Source: JBCBKP01 sp038521625 (GTDB taxonomy: Bacteria > Planctomycetota > Phycisphaerae > Phycisphaerales > UBA1924). From it: a DNA stretch of 64,000 nt. Below are positions 1-10,331 of the stretch, one piece after another. The notes beneath the pieces are model-generated. The model was not told the origin of the DNA, ran no database searches, and was given only the letters and a program-made list of their open reading frames with translations. Position numbers and translations under genes: made by a program. The first letter of the stretch is position 1. Each line of letters begins with the position of its first letter. The stretch spans positions 1 to 64,000 of the forward strand of contig JBCBKP010000019.1 of NCBI GenBank assembly GCA_038521625.1, given 5' to 3'.

Positions 1-64
1 CTCAAGAGAGACCGTGGCAAGCTCCGGGCCAGCCCGAGAGCGGCCCTCACGGGCGCCCAGGGCG
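1..64. repeat. left arm of perfect 64-bp inverted repeat
   Basis: This arm is the exact reverse complement of positions 128-191, with a 63-base spacer between them. It starts at the first base of the window, so it may continue to the left. The right arm ends 35 bases before the clpB start codon. A perfect 64-bp stem is far longer than a terminator or operator. It could be a real cruciform-forming element or a fold-back artefact at a contig end; the sequence alone cannot decide. Confidence 0.9.
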
Positions 65-127
65 TTCGTCTCGGCTGTCGGCGTGGCAGTGTCGTGGGGC
101 CGATTGCCGTCGTGACAGCATCGGTGC

Positions 128-191
128 CGCCCTGGGCGCCCGTGAGGGCCGCTCTCGGGCTGGCCCGGAGCTTGCCACGGTCTCTCTTGAG
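128..191. repeat. right arm of perfect 64-bp inverted repeat
   Basis: Exact reverse complement of positions 1-64, lying just upstream of clpB. If the clpB transcript starts upstream of this arm, the leader would carry a very stable hairpin. No transposase or integrase lies beside it, so there is no sign that it is an insertion-sequence end. Confidence 0.9.
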
Positions 192-226
192 CGGCCGGCG
201 CGGCCCCGCCGCTGGAAGGAGACCCG

Positions 227-2920
<2,694 letters not shown>

Positions 2921-3700
2921 TCGGTCCAGGACAACCGGTCTAAGCGTTGCAGACGTGCGCGAGCGTTTGACTTCGGTCTTATAGCGACGTCGGGGGCGTG
3001 AAAGCGGGGGGGCGTTGGGCGTGCTCCCGGGTGCGCCGTGATTGCGGACCGTGAATTTCTGAACGCTTCCGAAACAGCTTGCGGGCGGCGCCGTATGGAT
3101 GCATGTTAGATCGCCGCCCGCCCGCTCTTATGAGCGGCCGATCGGGCGGGCCCGCCGGATTCCACCGGTTCGGGCCCGAGCGTGCGGCACTCGTCGTCGG
3201 GGGATCGATGAGAATCGGAAGGGAGCGCACGGCGGTCTGATCGCCGCGGCGTGTGCAGTCCAGGGGTCGCGCGTGTTCTGCGTGCGCTCAGCGGAGGCCG
3301 TTTCTGGCTTCCGCGGGATCGGAATGAGGATCGGCGGAGTCCGTGCGCCGTTGGTGCGCTGGCTCTGAGAGACAGGAATGGTGTGCGGGGGATCGCGCAC
3401 CGGACTCGAGCGTCGAGGCCTCGTCGTGGGGGCACGAACGCATTGAGGAGAGAGTGCCGCGCGCGGAGTGGAGGCTGCGCCGCGGACCTTGGTGGCGGAC
3501 CTCCGGAGCGCCTGGTGGGGCACGCTCCGCCCGCGGCCGAGGGAGACAGCCGGTCGCCCGCCTTCGTCGGCGGGCGGCCGATTGACGGGCTTGCGGCGAG
3601 AGCTGCGGGCGCGTCTTCGCCCCGGGCGGTCTTTCCGCTTGCCGTGGTCTCCGAATGGGAGGACCGCCCGGGGCAACCGAACCCTTCTTTCCCCACGCCG
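2921..3700. other. gene-free region with stable hairpins, possible structured RNA
   Basis: No convincing protein gene is seen between clpB and the gene starting near 3811; the short frames here have no recognisable product. The right part is rich in secondary structure. A 10-bp stem with one G-U pair lies at 3553-3562/3569-3578. A perfect 13-bp stem (gccccgggcggtc) lies at 3619-3631/3662-3674. A terminator-like hairpin with a U run follows at 3701-3737. A terminator only about 75 bases before the next gene implies that something on the plus strand is transcribed upstream of it. I looked for RNase P, tmRNA, SRP RNA and common riboswitch motifs and found none, so this is only a candidate non-coding RNA. 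Confidence 0.35.
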
Positions 3701-3739
3701 GGCCGGGCGCGACCGAAAGGTCCGTCCGGCCGTTTTTCT
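3701..3739 (+). terminator. intrinsic terminator candidate
   Basis: Outer stem ggccgg/ccggcc (3701-3706/3726-3731) and inner stem gacc/ggtc closed by a GNRA-type gaaa loop, followed by TTTTT at 3733-3737. It could end a transcript from the gene-free region, or read-through from clpB. Confidence 0.6.
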
Positions 3740-3810
3740 TGCGCGCGTGACCCGCTGTGGATCGGCGTGGATGGTCGGGCCCGCGTCGGTGATCTGGTAC
3801 CTTGCCTGGC

Positions 3811-4608
3811 GTGAGCCAGGACGGCGTCGAAGAGCGGGCGGGAGCGGGCCGGCGTGCGCGGCGGTTGATCGTCGCGGTGGGGCTGGTCGCGGCGGCCGGT
3901 GTCACGGTCGCGGTCGTGGCCGGGACGCAGCTGAGCCGGCTGAGCCCGCTCTGGTGGCGTCCGCTGGATCCGTCCGACCAGCGCGTGGTCACGCGGGCGC
4001 TCGTCCAAGAGAACCAGGCCATCTCGACGCTGCACCGGGTCCGTCCCGGTTCCTGGACCGATCTGGGTGATCGGACGGTCTGGCTGAGCGAGCCATGGTT
4101 TCACGAGATCGACGACGAGAGCGCCACGGCGTGGCTCTCGGGGCGTCTGCCCGGCTGGCTGGCGGCCGAGTTCGGGCTGGACGAGTGGCCCGAGGAGCTG
4201 AGCGAGGTGCAGGTCGACTTCGCCGACGGCGCGATCCGCGTGGGCGCGCGGCTGGGTGGGCGCGAGCGCGGTCGCGTGCTCTCGGCGACGCTGCGTCCGC
4301 GGGTGGATGACGACGGTTCGCTGTGGCTCGATGCAGCCGGCGTGGCGGTGGGGCGGCTGCCGCTGCCGACGTGGTGGGTGATCGGCGAGGCGAAGGCGGG
4401 CGCGGCCGAGCGGCTGCCGGATCTGGACGGCTTGCCCGACGCGGGCGTGGTGGCGGATGCGCTGATGGGGCGCGAGCCGGTGATGGACTCGGCGGTGCTG
4501 CGTCTGGCGGACGGGCGTCGTGTGCGTCTGCTGGCGATTCGGGTGCGGAACGGCAAGCTCGAGGTGCTGTGTCAGACGGAGCTTCGGAGCGAGGTGGCGG
4601 CGCGGTAA
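3811..4608 (+). CDS. membrane-anchored hypothetical protein
   Basis: A protein of about 265 residues of unknown function. A basic N-terminus (RRARR) is followed by one hydrophobic segment of about 20 residues near position 20-40, which fits a single N-terminal membrane anchor or uncleaved signal. The rest is a soluble domain with alternating beta-rich stretches such as IRVGARLGG and GRVLSATLRPRVDDDGS and a short motif GRLPLP. The layout loosely recalls YpmS-like (DUF2140) proteins, but that is only an impression. I chose the GTG at 3811; a TTG three codons upstream is also possible, and neither has a clear ribosome site. The gene converges on the minus-strand gene ending at 4617, leaving 8 bases between them. 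Confidence 0.65.
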   Translation: MSQDGVEERAGAGRRARRLIVAVGLVAAAGVTVAVVAGTQLSRLSPLWWRPLDPSDQRVVTRALVQENQAISTLHRVRPGSWTDLGDRTVWLSEPWFHEIDDESATAWLSGRLPGWLAAEFGLDEWPEELSEVQVDFADGAIRVGARLGGRERGRVLSATLRPRVDDDGSLWLDAAGVAVGRLPLPTWWVIGEAKAGAAERLPDLDGLPDAGVVADALMGREPVMDSAVLRLADGRRVRLLAIRVRNGKLEVLCQTELRSEVAAR

Positions 4609-4616
4609 CGGGATCG

Positions 4617-5150
4617 CTACAGGTACGAGTAGATCATGCGAACCGGTCGAGCCAGGTGCAATCGAAGCGCATGCAGGAACGCCTCGCGCGGGCGGGGCCA
4701 GTTCCAGAACGTGATCGAGAGGTTCCCGATCGCGTGCGGATTCGGTCCGTCCCAGAGCGAGAGCTTCCGCTCGTGGCCGCAGCTCGGACAAGCGACGGGC
4801 GGGTCGTCTCGGTGGTCGAACCAGCGAGATAACGCATCGAAGAACGGCTGATCAGGCTCGAAGTCGTGCGAGCAGTTGGGGCAGCGAAGCAGCCAGTCTG
4901 CCTCGCAAGGCGTGTGAATGCCCGGCCCTGGCTTGATATCGATCCAGTGCATCGGAGTGAGTGCGGCGGTCTCCGCCGTCGGGCTATCGCTTGCGATCCA
5001 CCACGCTCGTTCACCGGGAACCAGCTTCTCATCCCCACCCGACCGTGCAAGGCCGTTTGTGATCATCCATCGAGCGAGTCGCGCGGCTTCGGGGTCGGCG
5101 TCGCTCTCGCGGACCTCAAGATCGACGATCGTCCAGAGGTCTTCGCTCAC
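4617..5150 (-). CDS. hypothetical zinc-ribbon protein
   Basis: A 177-residue protein of unknown function starting at GTG. Two CxxC knuckles, CPNC and CPSC, lie about 35 residues apart in the middle (about 90 and 125), the usual spacing of a zinc ribbon. The rest is rich in Trp and acidic residues, and no signal peptide or membrane segment is visible. It starts 10 bases after the lpxC stop, so it is probably co-transcribed with the lipid A genes, although nothing in the protein suggests a role in envelope synthesis. A small regulator or nucleic-acid-binding protein is possible but unproven. It ends convergently with the plus-strand gene stopping at 4608. Confidence 0.7.
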   Translation of the reverse strand: MSEDLWTIVDLEVRESDADPEAARLARWMITNGLARSGGDEKLVPGERAWWIASDSPTAETAALTPMHWIDIKPGPGIHTPCEADWLLRCPNCSHDFEPDQPFFDALSRWFDHRDDPPVACPSCGHERKLSLWDGPNPHAIGNLSITFWNWPRPREAFLHALRLHLARPVRMIYSYL

Positions 5151-5160
5151 CGTGTCTGCC

Positions 5161-6018
5161 TCAGGCGTGCAGGGCGCGGAGGGCGCGGGCGGCCTGCTGG
5201 TTGAGGGCGTGGCCGGACTTGGTCGCGGTCACGTTCACATAGGCGCAGCCGCCGCAGAGGTGCAGGTCGCCGATCAGGTCGAGCAATTTGTGACGGGCCG
5301 GCTCGTCGGGGTAGCGCAGCTCGTTGTCGATCGGTCCGTCCTCGCCGAGGACGAGCAGGTCGCGGGCGCTGAAGCGGGTGAACAGTCCGGCGGCCTGGAG
5401 CTGCTGGGCCTCTTCCTGCAGCGAGAACGTGCGGGCCGGGGCGATCTCGCGGGCGAAGGTCTCGGGGGTGCCGTCCCAGGCGGCGGACTGGGCGGGGATG
5501 CGCGGGTCGCCGTAGTCGAGGCGGTACTCGATGTGCACGCGGTCGCTGGGCTCGATGACGATCGAGGCCGGGCCCTCCTCGAAGCGCATCGGCTCGGCGA
5601 GGCGCATGAAGGGCATCTCGGCGTCGAGCTCGACGATGCCGCGCGCGAGGATCGGATCGACGAAAAGCTTGGCCGAGCCGTCGCCGATCGGCAGCTCGGG
5701 GCCCCGGACGCGGACTGTGGCATCGGTGATGCCCAGGCCGACGAGGGCCGCGGTGAGGTGTTCGACGGTGAAGATCGGGGATTCGTCGGGCGAGCGGGCG
5801 ACCGAGGTGTGCCGCGGCGGGATCTGCCCGAAGAGCGGGTGGACGGGCTTGGTGGTCAGGTGCTCGGCGGTGAGCGGGAACGCCTCGTCGTCGTAGCGTG
5901 CGATCTTGAGGCCTTGGCCGGCAGCGGCGGGGTGGATCTCGCAGGCCGTGTCGGCGCCCGTGAAGACGCCGATGCCCTCGACACGGACGGCGGCGGCGAC
6001 GGTCTTGCGTGGGGTCAT
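5161..6018 (-). CDS. lpxC: UDP-3-O-acyl-N-acetylglucosamine deacetylase LpxC
   Basis: Encodes the zinc-dependent deacetylase that, in its family, performs the committed step of lipid A synthesis in the cytoplasm. The 285-residue length is near the usual 300. The zinc site is visible as VEHL (His about 87) and RHKLLDLIGD (His about 243, Asp about 247). The catalytic-base region around Glu 86 and the downstream SGHALN with His about 270 are also present, as is the conserved PIGDGSA. Its ATG overlaps the lpxD stop by 4 bases (ATGA), indicating translational coupling. It is a stand-alone protein, not the LpxC-FabZ fusion found in some bacteria. Its presence argues for an LPS-type outer membrane. 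Confidence 0.96.
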   Translation of the reverse strand: MTPRKTVAAAVRVEGIGVFTGADTACEIHPAAAGQGLKIARYDDEAFPLTAEHLTTKPVHPLFGQIPPRHTSVARSPDESPIFTVEHLTAALVGLGITDATVRVRGPELPIGDGSAKLFVDPILARGIVELDAEMPFMRLAEPMRFEEGPASIVIEPSDRVHIEYRLDYGDPRIPAQSAAWDGTPETFAREIAPARTFSLQEEAQQLQAAGLFTRFSARDLLVLGEDGPIDNELRYPDEPARHKLLDLIGDLHLCGGCAYVNVTATKSGHALNQQAARALRALHA

Positions 6019-7109
6019 GACTCGAGCTTCTTGACGCGTTTGACCAGATCGAGCAGCGTCGTGCGCATGCTATCCAGGCGGAGGGTCGCGGCGTGGATCC
6101 GCTTGTTTCGGCTCCAGGGGCGCGCGGGGAAGCCCATCCAGGGCTCGCCCGCGCGGACGTTGCCGGTGACCATGGCGCCTCCGCCGAGGATCGCCTTGGG
6201 CGCGATCGTGACGTTGTCGGGGATGCAGACGGCGCCGCCGAGCAGGGCGTCGTCGCCGACGACGGTCGAGCCGCCGATCGCGGTGCAGCCGCAGATCCGG
6301 ACGCGGCTCCCGACGGTGCAGGTGTGGCCGATCTGGACGAGGTTGTCGAGCTTGGTGTGGTCGCCGATGGTGGTGTCGCGGAGCTTGCCGCGGTCGACGC
6401 AGGAGCCGGCGCCGATCTCGCAGTCGCTGCCGATGGAGACGCCGGCGAGGTGGGGGATGCGGATCGGGACGCCGGTGGCGGGGTGCGTTGTGAAGCCGAA
6501 GCCGTCGGCGCCGATGACGGCGTTGGCAAGGATCTGGGTGCGGTCGCCGATGCGGGTGCCGGGCAGGAGGCGGGCGCCCGGGTGGACGACGCAGTCGTGG
6601 CCGACGACGACGCCCGCGCCGACGGTGGCGCCGCTGTGGACCTGGGTGCGTTCGCCGAGTGTGGCGCCCGGGCCGATCGTCGCGTGGGCGCCGATGCTGG
6701 CCGACTCGGGGACGGTCGCGGTCTCGTGCACCGCGGCGGTGGGGTGCTTTCCTTGGGGGGCCGGCTCGCTGGGCGCGTGCTCGGCGAGCATGCCGAGCAG
6801 TGTGGCGACGGCGGCGTCGGCGCTGGCGACGGTGATGACCGCCCGTCCGTCGCCGGGCTCGAGCTCGACGCCGCGGGTGACGAGCACGACCGTGGCCTTC
6901 GAGTCGGCCCACCTGGCGGCGTAGTCGGGGGAGCGGACGAAGGTCAGGTCGCCGTCGCGGGCCTGGTCGATCGACTCGAAGCCGCGGACGGGCGCACCAG
7001 CGTGGCCGGCGAGCTCGGGCTGGAGATCGGGCGCTTTGGCCGCGAGGAGATGGCACAGGGCTCCGGCCGAGCCCAGGGCTTCGAGGACTTGTTCCGGGGC
7101 GGGTCGCAC
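6015..7109 (-). CDS. lpxD: UDP-3-O-acylglucosamine N-acyltransferase LpxD
   Basis: Encodes the acyltransferase that adds the second acyl chain to the LpxC product in lipid A synthesis. The 364-residue protein has the N-terminal uridine-binding domain (about 1-115). A long left-handed beta-helix of hexapeptide repeats follows (about 125-335), and a C-terminal helical end after it. The catalytic His is in DNLVQIGH at about residue 262, and the acyl-binding segment GADGFGF is at about 200-206. The start is GTG, 7 bases after the ompH stop, and the end overlaps lpxC by 4 bases. The gene order ompH-lpxD-lpxC after bamA is the classic envelope-biogenesis arrangement. Confidence 0.95.
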   Translation of the reverse strand: MRPAPEQVLEALGSAGALCHLLAAKAPDLQPELAGHAGAPVRGFESIDQARDGDLTFVRSPDYAARWADSKATVVLVTRGVELEPGDGRAVITVASADAAVATLLGMLAEHAPSEPAPQGKHPTAAVHETATVPESASIGAHATIGPGATLGERTQVHSGATVGAGVVVGHDCVVHPGARLLPGTRIGDRTQILANAVIGADGFGFTTHPATGVPIRIPHLAGVSIGSDCEIGAGSCVDRGKLRDTTIGDHTKLDNLVQIGHTCTVGSRVRICGCTAIGGSTVVGDDALLGGAVCIPDNVTIAPKAILGGGAMVTGNVRAGEPWMGFPARPWSRNKRIHAATLRLDSMRTTLLDLVKRVKKLES

Positions 7110-7116
7110 GGTGTGG

Positions 7117-7719
7117 TCAGTTGCCGGCGTTGAACCGGTTGTTCATGAAGGTGCGGACGTCGGCGGTGATGTTGGAGCGGCTGTCCTGGGCGTAGATGAC
7201 CTTCTTGCGCAGGATGTACTCGATGACGTCGCGCTCGGCGCGGATGCCCTCGGGAAGCGAGAGGTCGGAGTCGTCCTGGAAGACGATCTCCCAGCCGTCG
7301 CGCTGGGCGACCTGGGCGACGGCGTCGGAGATCTCGGCGAAGAGCGTGCTCCAGATCCGGCCGCGCTCGATCTGGATCTCGGTCTGGAACGCCTCGCCGC
7401 GCACGCGGGCGGTCATCTCGGCCTCGCGGAAGGAGCGGAGGGCGTCGCGGCGTTCGGGCGAGGCCTCGGCGGCGAGCTCGACCTCGGCCCGGGCGTCTTC
7501 CATGGCCTGGCGGGCGGTGTCGAGCTGGGCCTGGCGCTGGGCGATGAACTGCTCGAGCTCCCGCTCGAGCTGCACGCGTTGATCGAGGCCGTCGAGCAGG
7601 GCCTGGACGTCGACGACTGCGACCGGCGTGGGCTGGGCGGCCCGGACGGCGGTGAAGGCGATCGCTGTGACGGCCAGCGCGGCGGCGACGGCGGCGATCA
7701 GTAATCGGGGGTTGCGCAT
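7117..7719 (-). CDS. OmpH/Skp-family periplasmic chaperone
   Basis: Encodes a 200-residue exported protein of the OmpH/Skp family, trimeric holdases that carry unfolded outer-membrane proteins to the BamA complex. An N-terminal hydrophobic signal (about 6-28, ending near AVRAAQ) is followed by the small beta segment PVAVVDVQALL. A long, charged, alanine- and glutamate-rich coiled coil (about 45-115) comes next, and then a second beta segment WEIVFQDD. I chose the ATG at 7719 because AAGGAG lies just upstream. A longer open frame continues upstream through bamA on the same strand but has no coding character. The position between bamA and lpxD supports the call strongly. Confidence 0.9.
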   Translation of the reverse strand: MRNPRLLIAAVAAALAVTAIAFTAVRAAQPTPVAVVDVQALLDGLDQRVQLERELEQFIAQRQAQLDTARQAMEDARAEVELAAEASPERRDALRSFREAEMTARVRGEAFQTEIQIERGRIWSTLFAEISDAVAQVAQRDGWEIVFQDDSDLSLPEGIRAERDVIEYILRKKVIYAQDSRSNITADVRTFMNNRFNAGN

Positions 7720-7850
7720 GCGCGTTCTCCTTGCTCGGGGCTCGCTGACGTCAGCATAGCGCGGCGTGTGCGGCGCGTGATCGTTCACCCGGATGCGCGG
7801 TGGGCCGCCGCCGGGCGTCGGGTTCGGGCGGTGTTCACGGTGACGGCGCG

Positions 7851-10268
7851 TCAGAAGGGCAGGTCGATCGAGAAGCTGAAGAGCTGCGACTCGTCGGTCT
7901 CCTCGTCGAGGAGCGGGAAGCCGAAGTCGAAGGCGAGCGGGGCGGGGCTGAGCTGGGGGATGGAGATGCGCAGGCCGGCGCCGACGGAGACGCGGTAGTC
8001 CTCGAAGCCGGGGTCGTTGGTGACGGTGCCGGTATCGATGAACGCGACGGCGGAGACGATGTTCTGGAAGATCGGCTGGCGGAGCTGGAGGCCCGCGAAG
8101 AACTGCCAGGTGCCGCCGACGGGGTCGTCGGAGGGCTCGCCGTTGTCGGCTCGGACGGAGCGTGGAGAGATGGTGCGGAACTCGAAGCCGCGGAAGGAGT
8201 TGCCGCCGAGGTAGAAGCGTTCGAAGACGGGGGCTTCGTCCTCGCCCTGGGGGATGTAGCCGACCGAGGTGGAGAGCTCGAGGACGGTGGCGCGGTCGAG
8301 GTCGTCGCGGGCCAGCGGGATGAACACCGAGTGCTGGGCTTCGAATCGGGTGAAGTCGAAGTCGCCGAAGACCTGCTCGACGCCGAACTCGGTGCGGGAG
8401 CCGCGGGTGGGCAGGAACTGGTTGTCGAGCGTGTTGCGGACGAAGCGGGGCCCGACGCCGATGATGGCGTTGTCCTCGCCCTCGAGTTCGAAGATGTCGA
8501 CTGGGCTGTCCGGGAGGATGTTGGAGATCTCGACCGACTCGATGCGGGAGTTGAGCGAGCCGGACCAGAGCGAGCCGAAGCGGCGTCCGAGTGAGAATCG
8601 TCCGCCGAATCTCCGCTCGTCGAACTCGTCGAAGTCGCGGTCGCGGTAGAAGGCCTGGGCCGAGCCGGAGTAGTCGGTCTCGAAGAGGAACGGCTCGGAG
8701 AGGCTGATGGTGTACCGCTCGATCTCGTCGCCGGGGAGGGCCTCGATGCTGAAGGTCTGGCCGGCGCCGCGGAAGGCGCGTCCGAAGAAGAACTCGCCGC
8801 CGGAGTCGGGCGGGTTGGCGATGTCGAAGTTCCGCTGTGTTAGCGCGATGCGTCCGATGATGCCGGCGTCGGAGGTGACGGCGCCGCCGAGGTCGAAGCT
8901 GCCGGTGTTGGTCTCCTCGACCTCGATGAGCACGTCGCGGTACTCGGGCTCGGCGGGGTCTGGCGGCTGGAGCGTGAGGCGTGTGCCGCGCGGGTTGAAG
9001 AGCCGGAGGCGCTGGATCGCGACCTCGGTCCGTTCGACGTCGACGGTGGAGAGCGGGCGTCCGGGCCGGATCTCGGTCTGGCGGAGGATCACGTTCTTGC
9101 GGGTGATGCTGTCGCCCTGGATGATGACCTCGCCGGTGCGGTAGCGGGGGCCGGTCTCGATGGTGAGGACCATGTCGACGAGGGGGCGGTCGGGGTCGCG
9201 GAGGTCGGCCCGGGCGACGCGGGCGCTGGTGTACCCCATCTGGCCGAGGGCGTCGGAGATGGCGCGGAGCGAGTCGACGAGATCGCGGACGCCGTAGCGG
9301 TCGCCGGGCTTGATCGTGAGCAGCGCGGCGGCCTGCGGCTCGGAGAGGACCTCGAGCGAGCCCTCGGTGTACTCGATGCGGACGTCGCGCAGCGTGTAGG
9401 CGGGCCCCTGCTCGACGACGAAGCCGAGGATCGCCTCGGAGCCGTCGGGGCTGGTGCGGATCTCGTAGTCGGCGCGGGCGTCGAGGAAGCCGCGGTCGCG
9501 GTAGAAATCGATGATGGTGGAGATGTCGCGGTCGAGGACGGTCTCGTCGATCTCGCCCTTGCGGAAGAGCCCGCCCTCCTTGGTCTCGATCTCGCGGCGC
9601 AGGCGGCTCTCGCGGAAGGCGAGGGCGCCGTCGATCGACTCGAACCGGATGTCGGTGATCTTGACGCGGGTGCCCTCGCGGACGCGGTAGATGACGATGC
9701 CCTGCTGCTCGAGGGCGTCCTCGTCGATGGTGACGCTGGCGAGGTAGAAGCCCTGCTCGCGGTAGATGTCCTCGACGCGTCGCGCGGAGCGGTCGATCTG
9801 GAACCGGTCGACGGCTGTGCCCTCGAGCACGCCGATGACCGCGAGGAGCTGGTCGTCGTTGATCGAGCGGTTGCCGACGACCTCGACGCCCTGGATGAGC
9901 GGCTGTGGGACGAGGGTGATGATCACCCGGACGCCGCCGCCCTCGAGGGGCTGCACGAGGCTCTCGACGCGTCGGAAGGCGCTGAGCCGGTTGAGGCGCT
10001 GGACGTCGTCGCGGAGCACGTCGGCGCGGAGCGGTCTGCCGCGCAGCGTGCGGATGTTGTTGCGGGACTCCTGGTCTCGGAGCTGGCTCAGCGAGAGGTA
10101 GGACCCGGGGCGGTCCGGGTCGGGGGACCGCAGGATCAGCTCGCGAACCGGGCGTCCCTCGAGCTCGTCCTCGGTGAGCTCGGGGGGGATCGGGGCGGGC
10201 TGCTGGGCGGCGGCGGTCGGGCAGAGCGTGAGCGCGAGCCCGGCGGCGAGCGCGAGCGCCGATCGCAT
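7851..10268 (-). CDS. bamA: outer-membrane protein assembly factor BamA
   Basis: Encodes the essential barrel that inserts beta-barrel proteins into the outer membrane. From the ATG at 10268 the protein has 805 residues, a normal BamA length, and begins with a signal peptide (MRSALALAAGLALTL, cleaved after AAAQ). Several POTRA repeats fill about residues 35-430, with typical VRVIITLVPQP and FYLASVTID segments. The C-terminal half is a 16-stranded barrel region ending in FSFSIDLPF, the terminal-aromatic signal of outer-membrane proteins. An upstream in-frame ATG at 10319 would add 17 residues before the signal and is less likely. It follows dnaN by 63 bases and precedes ompH by 131. Confidence 0.95.
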   Translation of the reverse strand: MRSALALAAGLALTLCPTAAAQQPAPIPPELTEDELEGRPVRELILRSPDPDRPGSYLSLSQLRDQESRNNIRTLRGRPLRADVLRDDVQRLNRLSAFRRVESLVQPLEGGGVRVIITLVPQPLIQGVEVVGNRSINDDQLLAVIGVLEGTAVDRFQIDRSARRVEDIYREQGFYLASVTIDEDALEQQGIVIYRVREGTRVKITDIRFESIDGALAFRESRLRREIETKEGGLFRKGEIDETVLDRDISTIIDFYRDRGFLDARADYEIRTSPDGSEAILGFVVEQGPAYTLRDVRIEYTEGSLEVLSEPQAAALLTIKPGDRYGVRDLVDSLRAISDALGQMGYTSARVARADLRDPDRPLVDMVLTIETGPRYRTGEVIIQGDSITRKNVILRQTEIRPGRPLSTVDVERTEVAIQRLRLFNPRGTRLTLQPPDPAEPEYRDVLIEVEETNTGSFDLGGAVTSDAGIIGRIALTQRNFDIANPPDSGGEFFFGRAFRGAGQTFSIEALPGDEIERYTISLSEPFLFETDYSGSAQAFYRDRDFDEFDERRFGGRFSLGRRFGSLWSGSLNSRIESVEISNILPDSPVDIFELEGEDNAIIGVGPRFVRNTLDNQFLPTRGSRTEFGVEQVFGDFDFTRFEAQHSVFIPLARDDLDRATVLELSTSVGYIPQGEDEAPVFERFYLGGNSFRGFEFRTISPRSVRADNGEPSDDPVGGTWQFFAGLQLRQPIFQNIVSAVAFIDTGTVTNDPGFEDYRVSVGAGLRISIPQLSPAPLAFDFGFPLLDEETDESQLFSFSIDLPF

Positions 10269-10331
10269 TTCGTGCGTGGGGCCGGTTCGGGGCACAGCCC
10301 AACGAAGATAGCGGGGCACGCCGGCGTCCGC

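Noticed and set aside
1..191. Insertion sequence or transposon bounded by the 64-bp inverted repeat
   Set aside because: The 63-base spacer is too short to code a transposase and no target-site duplication can be assessed because the left flank is outside the window.
2921..3810. RNase P RNA, tmRNA, SRP RNA or a known riboswitch in the gene-free stretch
   Set aside because: The conserved core motifs of these RNAs were looked for on both strands and not found, so no family name is given.
4918..6924. 668-residue plus-strand open frame over lpxC and lpxD
   Set aside because: It is antisense to two genes with clear catalytic motifs and encodes Gly/Ala/Arg-rich sequence without any recognisable domain; long antisense frames are expected in DNA this GC-rich.
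7720..10302. Upstream extension of the ompH frame through bamA
   Set aside because: Arginine- and proline-rich sequence with no domain; a signal peptide with a good ribosome site at 7719 marks the real start, and bamA occupies the region in another frame.
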